Positions 57,144 through 64,000 of a DNA stretch of 64,000 nt are shown here, in pieces. Position 1 is the stretch's first letter; each line of letters opens with the position of its first letter. The notes beneath the pieces are model-generated. The model had not been told where the DNA came from and made no database searches. It saw only the letters and a program-made list of their open reading frames with translations. The position numbers and the translations under genes are program-made. The stretch is from contig BLSF01000006.1 of NCBI GenBank assembly GCA_012862575.1, positions 682,001 to 746,000 on the forward strand. The letters are read 5' to 3'. Origin of the DNA: Parietichytrium sp. I65-24A. Lineage: Eukaryota; Sar; Bigyra; Thraustochytrida; Thraustochytriidae.

Positions 57144-58718
57144 TTAAACCATCTTTGGCTTCTGGGTCTCCGAAAGAAGCGGATCGCCTCCGATTCCGTG
57201 GGTGCCGCGCTCGCGGCCAACTTCATGAGCAGTGCTGAAGTGGTTGTCCTGATGAGCTGATGGCATGTTATGGTACTCGTCGTTGTTGTTCTTTCCGAAC
57301 ACAGACTCCTTTGCGGAGTTGAAGGCACCTTTGATCTTTTCTCCCACAGTTGGCTGCTGGGAGGTAGTAGTGTGATGATCAGTGGTGTTAAAGTGGGTTC
57401 CAGTCTCACCATTGATGATTGGAGTGGTGGAATGGAGTCCGGTTGAGCGATGATCATCGCCGATCACTGGGGTGGTGCTGGTATGGTCGCCATGTCCGAT
57501 AGCTGGGCTCAATCCTGCGGTTTGGCCTGGCAAGTGAGTGCGGCCGTCCGAGTCCAGACCCATGGTGTTTGCGCCGGTGGTGTTGTTGTTGTGGCCAAGT
57601 CCTGCTTCGTGGGTACCTCCCATTCCTCCAAAGGTATTGAGGTTGGACTCATTGTCGAAGCCAGGGTTGCGGTCAGTGCCGGTTGCTCCGACAAAGCCAG
57701 GCATGCGATCAGAGGTGTGGCGCTCATTGCCAAAGCCAGCGTCGTGGTGGCCTGGAAGGTGTGCATCCTGCTTGTTCAGCTTGAGAGTTCCCATGCCGTG
57801 GGTGAGCTCACCTTCTGGGCTTTGATGGGTGAGCCCGGTGTTGGTGTTAGTGTAGACATCCTGGTGATGGTGGTCGTGGTGGTGGTCATCGTGGGTCGAG
57901 GACTTGGCACCAACCTTCTCTTTGGCTTTCTCGAAGGTTCCCTGAAGCTCGTTGTGCTTCTTTTCGGCCTCATGCATTCCAGCGATTTTGCCGAGCTCCT
58001 TGTTGGTGCTTGGCGAGTTGTGATGGCCGTAAGTGTTTGCCCCAGTAGTCGTTGTGCTTGAAACTGGATAGTTCACTCCGCCAACTTGGCGCTGGTGAGT
58101 TACTCCGCCAACTTGGCGCTGGTGAGTTGCGTGACCATCGTCCGAGATGCTGCTGTCCGAGCTGCTGCTGTCCGAGCGCTTTGCTAGCTCCTTGGTGCGT
58201 TCCTTGGCTCCCTCTTTCTTGCCATCCTTGTATTGCAGCTTTGCCTTCTGATGGTACTTGGCATCTTCCTTGACGTGGTCTTTGCCATGCTCATCGAAGG
58301 TTGGCTGCTCGTTGGAGGAGTGCTTCTTGCCGGTCATCTTCTCCTTCATGTGCTCCATGGTTCCTGCAGTTTTGCCTTCCTTCTGGCGCAACTTGAGCTC
58401 AGTCTTGTGCTTCTCATGCTCCTTGATGTTGTTGCTGTTGTCGCCAGGAACCGGCACCTCCTGGTTCCACGCTTTGTCATGCTCATTCTCCTTTTCCTTC
58501 TTCTTGCTGCTGGACATCTTCTCCTTGACGTGCTCGAACGCGCCTTCGATCTTGCCCTCCATCTCCTTGAACTTCTCCTTCACCTTTTCCTTGGTGCTCT
58601 TCTTCTCGGTCTCATCGTGTTCGTACTCATGTGGGGTGTTGTGCAGCGTCTTGCCGTTGGCATCGTGCTGCTTGGTGTGGGTATTGTCCACGTGCAACTG
58701 GTCAGTGTTGACAACCAT
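57144..58718 (-). CDS. LEA-like hydrophilin
   Basis: A 524-residue, extremely hydrophilic protein rich in Lys, Glu, His, Gly, Thr and Asn, with almost no Cys or Trp. The N-terminal half contains LEA-type amphipathic stretches (EKVKEKFKEMEGKIEGAFEHV, KAKEKVGAK), and one recurs near the C-terminus (GEKIKGAFNSAKESVFGK). The middle has a His-rich patch (HDDHHHDHHHQD) and Gly/Thr/His-rich disordered sequence. A 9-residue duplication (THQRQVGGV twice) comes from a 27-bp tandem repeat. Such proteins protect cells against drying, salt or freezing; a role in metal binding is also possible. The start is an ATG with a plausible short disordered leader. Family assignment is by composition rather than a strict LEA profile. 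Confidence 0.72.
   Translation of the reverse strand: MVVNTDQLHVDNTHTKQHDANGKTLHNTPHEYEHDETEKKSTKEKVKEKFKEMEGKIEGAFEHVKEKMSSSKKKEKENEHDKAWNQEVPVPGDNSNNIKEHEKHKTELKLRQKEGKTAGTMEHMKEKMTGKKHSSNEQPTFDEHGKDHVKEDAKYHQKAKLQYKDGKKEGAKERTKELAKRSDSSSSDSSISDDGHATHQRQVGGVTHQRQVGGVNYPVSSTTTTGANTYGHHNSPSTNKELGKIAGMHEAEKKHNELQGTFEKAKEKVGAKSSTHDDHHHDHHHQDVYTNTNTGLTHQSPEGELTHGMGTLKLNKQDAHLPGHHDAGFGNERHTSDRMPGFVGATGTDRNPGFDNESNLNTFGGMGGTHEAGLGHNNNTTGANTMGLDSDGRTHLPGQTAGLSPAIGHGDHTSTTPVIGDDHRSTGLHSTTPIINGETGTHFNTTDHHTTTSQQPTVGEKIKGAFNSAKESVFGKNNNDEYHNMPSAHQDNHFSTAHEVGRERGTHGIGGDPLLSETQKPKMV
58075..58128 (+). repeat. 27-bp coding tandem duplication in the LEA-like gene
   Basis: ACTCCGCCAACTTGGCGCTG-GTGAGTT occurs at 58075-58101 and again at 58102-58128 with near-perfect identity, encoding two copies of THQRQVGGV on the minus strand. 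Confidence 0.93.
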
Positions 58719-60529
58719 CTTGCTCTCTCCAATCTATGATAATCCGCTTGCTTTGTTATTATTGTCACGAAGAGGTCGTTACTTTCCAATCTTTTCTTTT
58801 TGCTTGCTCGAGTTTGGGGTTTGCTGATTCTGATTCTGATCCTGATGAGCGATCGCTCTTCGGGTCTCCAACATGCATGCATGCCTCTTCGAGCAAGAAC
58901 CCTATTCCGGGACTTGAGCTTCAGAGACTTGCTACGTTTCGACCTAGCTCGGCGTGCCCGGAGCCTTCAAGACCTGGTTGCACCAAGCTCGGGTCCCGCG
59001 ACTGACACTCATTTCTCTTCCCAACACACTTTTTCTTGAATCCAGGTTCGCATCTTTGGTGTTGTCCTGTCCTGAACTTTCTGAAGAATAGAAGAATAGA
59101 AGAATACAGAGTTGGGAGATGCAACGTTCGGTACTGTTCGAGACTTGTGGACGTCTGGACTCCGTGTTCTGAGCTCTGAGCTTTGTTTGCCTGGACTAAT
59201 TGTTCTGGTCACAGCTCCAGCCCAAATTTTGACATGACAATGACAACCGAACAGATTCCTGGTGCTGTGCTGTGCTGTGCTGGCTGGCTGGCTTGGGGTG
59301 GCGTGATTGGAAGCTTTCTTCTTCACAAGTCATCTCTCTCATGTCAGATTTTACATGTCAGAACAAACGCGAGAGTGAGGACAACTCAAGGCACCGCCAT
59401 CCTTCAGTTGATATACTGTTGTATTCGTGCGGATTCCTGTGTGAGGAGGGCGTGAAGAATCGAAGATATCCATCGCAAAAGGATCTTTCGGCGCAGAGGT
59501 TCAGTTACTGGAGCAAGTTCTTCTCTGCGTCGGAACGAAACGGCCTGGAGCAAACCGAAGATAGAAGGGGGGGCACATCCACATCCCTAGTTTAACCAAC
59601 ATGTAAATCAAACAGTTCATACTTTCAATTCTCAAGAATCATGCAAACATCTCGACTGACCATGAGACTTCTCAGTACTTCCCGGCCCCAGTACAGTACC
59701 GGTACTCACAGTCAGTACTAGCAGTCAGCACACCTGCCACTCCTCAACATACGCAAACGAAAGCCTCAGTCACACCAGTGGTGCACTTGGAACAACTCCG
59801 TTCGCGATGCTTTCGATGGCTGTGCACTCGTCGATACATCAAAACTTCAAGCAAATCCTTCGAGAATTTTCTTTTTCAATTCAATAAAAGAAAATAAGCG
59901 CAATCGATTCTGCCCGGACCTGGATCCTCGGCCCTAAAACGAACGTGGTACGAACACTCTATCGGCTGAGCAAATTACTTTGCCTGAAGCAAAGCCAACA
60001 ACGAGTCGGGAGTTGAAGAGCTAGCAGGACCAAAAGGCATTCCTGATGATGAAGGTGAGAGCCCTGCATGAAGATGCGAGTTCTCCTGACTTCTGAAAAT
60101 TCTGAATTCATTTATTTTGAAGTTCTGGTCAAGAGAGCGAGGAAGTTTTCACTGTCAATCTCACGATCAAATAGCCTGGTCGGCTGAAACCTCCCCCGCC
60201 AGGACTCCATTACAGGGAGCTCTAGGAGAAAAAAGAAGTTATTCTAGCTACTAGCTAGGAGCGATTATTGAGGCTTAGCGTTGCGTATGCGGATGAGCGA
60301 CTGGAGAGTAAGCACTAGAAAAGTCATTAGGAGAGCATACTGCTTCACGCTCTCATTTACCGCGATCGATCGATGTTTTCACAGTCAAAAAATCAAATCA
60401 AAGGAAATTCGCACTTTGGATTTGATAAAGTTTAAAGCAATTCTACTAGAGCTAGCTAGCTCTACAAAAGACACAGATGGCACCAGGAGGTTATTGAAGT
60501 GATTCTGGAGCAGAAAGCAATGGCACTGA
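58719..60529. other. 1.8-kb intergenic region
   Basis: No gene seen. It contains short repeats: GATTCTGATTCTGATCCTGATG near 58825, GAAGAATAGAAGAATAGAAGAATA near 59080 and GTGCTGTGCTGTGCTG followed by GGCTGGCTGGC near 59263-59290. Confidence 0.5.
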
Positions 60530-62479
60530 CTACACTTGACGGTGATTCTCATCGTTTGGATGAGAATGAGCTTCAACATGAGAATGAGCACCGTCTCTTC
60601 CGTTTCCAACTGCAAGATCCGTGCATGAAACCGTGGAGTCTGAGTCAGCCTCATCATCGGGCATGTCATGGGAACCGAGAATCGGCCGTGAGCAAGTCAA
60701 AGCATTCGCGGTAGCGAAAAAACAAACAAAGTCCGTCGTGGTTCCGGTAGCCCAAAACTTGGTGGTATTGTGGTACGCCGAGAGAAGAACCAAGATGAAG
60801 AACGGAAAATCTTGGCAAAAGACTCGGACTTTTCCACCAGCTGCAGCGTCCAAGTCATCGTCTACCGAGGCCGGAGCATGGCAGTTATTATTGAACTTGC
60901 TCCAAGCAATGCGAACAAAGACCGGCGTTAACGGGCACAACACAACCATCAGCGGGAAGTACCACTTTCTGTTCCGATCAACCCAGATTTCAAACGCCGT
61001 GTTTCGACGGCGTATCGACATGATAATAAAGTAAGACGCGATGAAATGAAGAACTTTGGCCACACACAGGATCGCCAACCCAACCGGGCGGTAAGAGCTT
61101 CCGAGAGGGCTGTGAAATGCATTCACGATATACCATATTTGCGCAGAGTCTGCGGCGAGGACAGCAGCAAGAACAGAGCAGATTTGAGCGACGGGGCTCG
61201 TCATACACGATGTCACCCAGGACAGAAGAATCATGGCCAGAAATACTACCAATGGGCCTACTAGTAAGCGCGAGACCATTTGAACTTGAAACAGTCTACC
61301 CATAGGAAAACTCTCCGTCGCAAGTTCCGTCGCAAGGAGCAGATCAGCAGAAATACTCACGGAAGAGCCAAAGTACGCAGCTTTCACACCGTCCACAGGT
61401 TGAAAGACAGCAGTATTTTCCCATTCTGAAGAGTGTTGCTCAAACAAGAGCACCGCTCCACAGTTTTCTACCGGTAGTGTGGGGGTCGGTTTGCTGAAGC
61501 CCGGTGCACCAATCAGCATGTACTGATCGCTTATAGCAATCGACGCTCCAAAGTAGTCGGGCTCGGTACTGAGGATTTCCCCGCTGCCTAACAGACCAGT
61601 CTTCGTCCAGGTGCCTTCAACCAGCGCGTAAATGTGTACTTGACCTTGCAAACCTATATCTGGAAGTCCCATCGCGAAAATGGAGCCGTAGAGTGTGATG
61701 ACGACCCTGCCTAATGCCCCGGTTGTGGGTGTTGGAGAACAGACCGTGTCTAATTTTTCAAGAACCAAGCTTTTAAGGACGAACATATCCGCGCACGACT
61801 GCCCGTCTCCATTTTTGCGTAGCACGGCCAAGTGACTGCCGTGGGCAGCCAAAGCCACAATTTTAGATCCCACGTTTGACCCTGTCACATTAATGTTCTG
61901 TTCAGCAGCTTTCCACGCCCCATTACTGCGGGGCAGATAAACCAAGACCCCATTGAATTGCTGGTCAGCAACCACCAGCATGTTCGTTGATAGCGCCAAT
62001 ATACTCCCGAACTTGCTATCCTTCTCACCACATAGAATTTGCACTAGGTCAAGAGTCTCAAAGTTGGACATGTATACGCACGGCATCGACACATTCCCCG
62101 GAGCAGCCACTGCCACCCAAGATTCCGCGATGGCCGCTGACGCTCCGTACATACCAGTCCACGCCGCACTTGCTTTCAACACATTGCGCGGCTCTGCGTC
62201 GCCATTATTATTCCCGAGCAACCTCACTACACCATCAAGTTCCGTGTCTCCGTCCGAGGCCCAACTCGCCGACGCTTGCACCAGGGCTGCAAAGCTCTCA
62301 GACCTTCCTGGAGCCAACGAAATAGAACCCAACCCGCTCTCCGCTATCCCGCCTTCCTCTGCCCAGCTCACTTCCGCTGCTGTTTCGGAGAGCACTGCAG
62401 CGCAATCACCAACCAAGAACGCCACTACAAACGTCAGTGCCAAGCCGCAACTTCGGCGGACTCCGCGCACTGACGCCAT
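60530..62479 (-). CDS. Membrane protein with FG-GAP-like ectodomain and C-terminal multipass region
   Basis: A 649-residue protein. A signal peptide (LALTFVVAFLVGDCAA, to about residue 28) is followed by a ~370-residue ectodomain with repeated beta-propeller-like blades of the FG-GAP/kelch-like kind: YGASAAIAESWVAVAAPG, FGSILALSTNMLVVADQQ, YFGASIAISDQYMLIGAPG and YFGSSVSISADLLLATE. From about residue 405 there are several transmembrane helices (LLVGPLVVFLAMILLSW, LAILCVAKVLHFIASYFIIM, YFPLMVVLCPLTPVFVRIAW and more). The C-terminal tail is acidic, then His-rich (HSHVEAHSHPND). The layout suggests a surface receptor or sensor. The family is not recognised, and the N-terminal repeats are unrelated in detail to the VWA genes. 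Confidence 0.7.
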   Translation of the reverse strand: MASVRGVRRSCGLALTFVVAFLVGDCAAVLSETAAEVSWAEEGGIAESGLGSISLAPGRSESFAALVQASASWASDGDTELDGVVRLLGNNNGDAEPRNVLKASAAWTGMYGASAAIAESWVAVAAPGNVSMPCVYMSNFETLDLVQILCGEKDSKFGSILALSTNMLVVADQQFNGVLVYLPRSNGAWKAAEQNINVTGSNVGSKIVALAAHGSHLAVLRKNGDGQSCADMFVLKSLVLEKLDTVCSPTPTTGALGRVVITLYGSIFAMGLPDIGLQGQVHIYALVEGTWTKTGLLGSGEILSTEPDYFGASIAISDQYMLIGAPGFSKPTPTLPVENCGAVLLFEQHSSEWENTAVFQPVDGVKAAYFGSSVSISADLLLATELATESFPMGRLFQVQMVSRLLVGPLVVFLAMILLSWVTSCMTSPVAQICSVLAAVLAADSAQIWYIVNAFHSPLGSSYRPVGLAILCVAKVLHFIASYFIIMSIRRRNTAFEIWVDRNRKWYFPLMVVLCPLTPVFVRIAWSKFNNNCHAPASVDDDLDAAAGGKVRVFCQDFPFFILVLLSAYHNTTKFWATGTTTDFVCFFATANALTCSRPILGSHDMPDDEADSDSTVSCTDLAVGNGRDGAHSHVEAHSHPNDENHRQV

Positions 62480-63645
62480 ACTTGGCCCGGCAATTTGCCC
62501 ACACTAAATGGCCCCAAGGCCTCGCTAGCCTCCGGGACCACTGTGCGCGCTGGGACGATTTTGCGACGTCCGCGCACACCGGGGCGACGGGGGACTTGAG
62601 ACTTACTTATGGTCCTCCTAACCAGCATGTCGCTCTACAGGGAAAAGTGTTTCACTACTTCTGCGCGCATATTACCAGACGACCAGAGGATTGTGAATCA
62701 AATATTACATAATACTTTGGGTCTGGTGGGACAAACACCTCGGTGGGAACACTCGAACAGGTCAATTTCCACGACTGCTTAGCATTTGCCATAGCATTAT
62801 CACTAGCGCCGATTGACAGACTTCTCAGCGGCAACATCTTGAGGTGGCACACACTTCCCGACTAAAGCTAACCTATAGGTTATAGTAACGATCGCAACTT
62901 TTTGTGCTTTTTACAGTGACGTGAGATTGCATTGATTTGCATTGTGAAGACTGATTGTTTGAGTTGATTTTGATCAATCAAAAAGATGAAGATCTCTTCA
63001 AGGATCAATTGGCGGAACCAAGTTGCGAGTATACTCGAGCCAAGCCTCGCGTCGCACTTTATGATACAAGATCGCTCATTCGCCGTGACCGAGGCGCTTG
63101 TCTGTCCATGGCCATTCAATGGTTAAGATTGCCAGTGATTTGAGAGGTACGTCGCAATCTCCGAATGTAACTCTTGAGAGGTCAATCGCTGTTATGCAAA
63201 AGCTCAAGATAAACCCGAACGGGGCGGGTTCCAATGCGAACGCTCAGAACGGGCAAACGCGAATCGCACGATCTTTCAACAGCCATTGCCACGCAGCACG
63301 ACGATCCGCTACGGCTATTCAATCAAAAAGAGACGTTCATGGAAAAAAAGCCTGCCTTCCACTGGCACGAGCGTCGCAGCCGAGGCGACCGCCAGCCACT
63401 TTCTGCTGAGCCAAAGTCTTCAACAGATCAGAACGGAACCCATCAGTGAGCTTGAAGGAAATACCAAATGCAGTATCGAGCAAGCGCCTGCCGCCAAGAC
63501 CCCGCCGTGGCTCTCGCACGCCGCGATTTTGTTTTGTAAATAAATACAAATACAACGCCCAACGCTGTGCTCCCACTGCAAACGCTCAACAACACAGCCT
63601 CATCGAACCGCGTCCGTCCGTCTCCTCAACACACATCATCCTATT

Positions 63646-63680
63646 GTCACAGGTGTCACAGGTGTCACAGGTGTCACAGG
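63646..63680 (+). repeat. GTGTCACAG tandem repeat (9-bp unit)
   Basis: About four perfect 9-bp copies, in the 5' region of the gene starting at 63886. Confidence 0.95.
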
Positions 63681-63784
63681 TTCGAACCCTCCCACCTCCG
63701 TGCGCTTCTAAAACCAAACCAGCGACGGACGGCCTTCTTGTGCGGTCAGCTCGGAGACTTGCACGAAGACAGTGTCTGACCTGT

Positions 63785-63829
63785 ACGCTGGACGCTGGAC
63801 ACTGGACGCTGGACACTGGACACTGGACG
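63785..63829 (+). repeat. GGACGCT/GGACACT tandem repeat
   Basis: Alternating CTGGACGCTGGACACTGGACG units with 7-bp period, about 57 bp upstream of the ATG at 63886. Confidence 0.9.
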
Positions 63830-63885
63830 TGCGGTGGGTTGGTTGCGGTTGGTTTGGTTTGGTGGATCCCATTGGAGTAAAGATC

Positions 63886-64000
63886 ATGGCAAGTCGCGAG
63901 CTGAAGCGCGTGGCAGGCGCCGCTTGTGCCACGGCGGCGCTGATCCTCTCGCTGCGAGTTGCAGCAAGGGCGCTCGGTGCCAAGCGGGGCGAGGAGCAGG
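63886..64000 (+). CDS. 5' end of a gene running off the window
   Basis: An ATG opens a frame that continues to the last base. The 38 visible residues start MASRELKRVAG and continue into a hydrophobic stretch (ACATAALILSLRVAA), suggesting a signal anchor or targeting sequence. The product cannot be identified from this fragment. Confidence 0.5.
   Translation, partial: MASRELKRVAGAACATAALILSLRVAARALGAKRGEEQ

Larger units (their letters stand above)
62480..63885. promoter_or_regulatory. Divergent 1.4-kb region with two minisatellites
   Basis: Between the FG-GAP membrane protein gene and the partial gene at the window end. Frames here are short and lack motifs. It contains a 9-bp GGTGTCACA array and a CTGGACACTGGACG-type array close to the downstream start codon. 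Confidence 0.5.

Noticed and set aside
5740-60110. Repeated TTCTGAATTC-type palindromes in intergenic DNA (for example 5765, 6404, 47065, 60104)
   Set aside because: Short, AT-rich and self-complementary; plausibly slippage or chance, with no consistent position relative to genes.
63672-63695. GGTTCGAACCC resembling a tRNA T-arm
   Set aside because: The adjacent bases do not form a five-base T stem, no acceptor stem or anticodon arm fits on either strand, and it lies at the end of a 9-bp tandem repeat.

Overview
The window is nuclear DNA of a unicellular, intron-poor eukaryote, most likely an alga. It carries eukaryote-only genes: Sm-D3, proteasome ATPase Rpt2, Rab1, NDUFAF7, mitochondrial L32, SCAPER, alkaline ceramidase and PNGase. 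Most coding regions are single uninterrupted ORFs. Only three coding introns can be modelled with confidence (57, 85 and 93 nt, all starting GTAAGT), in two genes. The compact, mostly intronless layout, moderately high coding GC and absence of any flagellar gene fit a mesophilic unicellular red alga such as Porphyridium. That placement is inference, not proof.

Layout. 1-4.4 kb: a TauD-like dioxygenase and NDUFAF7 on the minus strand, diverging from Sm-D3. 4.4-8.1 kb: no convincing gene, but it holds one of two identical ~54-bp insertions flanked by short direct repeats (the other is at 1.44 kb). 8.1-20.2 kb: three tandem paralogues for large secreted proteins with an FG-GAP-like N-terminus, a Pro-Thr repeat stalk and a C-terminal VWA domain; the middle copy has a 307-base assembly gap. 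20.4-29.4 kb: Rpt2, a PAN-domain coiled-coil membrane protein, a DUF4470 protein, a two-exon MORN protein and mitochondrial L32. 31.6-35.1 kb: Rab1, a cysteine-rich secreted protein and a VOC-fold protein. 35.9-40.3 kb: a 1,476-residue MULE-transposase-like protein with a possible degenerate Ulp1-like C-terminus. 41.9-46.3 kb: SCAPER. 48.2-51.1 kb: a three-exon HGSNAT/DUF1624-like membrane acetyltransferase facing alkaline ceramidase. 52.3-54.7 kb: a glycosyltransferase-like type II membrane protein, divergent from and 157 bp from PNGase. 55-59 kb: a coiled-coil protein, a small basic protein and a LEA-like hydrophilin. 60.5-62.5 kb: an FG-GAP-like ectodomain joined to a multipass membrane region. 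The last ~115 bases hold the 5' end of another gene.

These genes do not form one pathway. Themes are secretory traffic and the cell surface (Rab1, SCAPER, ceramidase, HGSNAT-like, glycosyltransferase-like, VWA/FG-GAP proteins), protein turnover (Rpt2, PNGase) and mitochondrial biogenesis (NDUFAF7, L32). The strongest leads are the tiny paired insertions, the MULE-like gene whose catalytic residues appear altered although its frame is intact, and the VWA/PT family with patchy homogenisation between copies. Starts were set at the first in-frame ATG; longer frames opening with GTG or TTG were trimmed.
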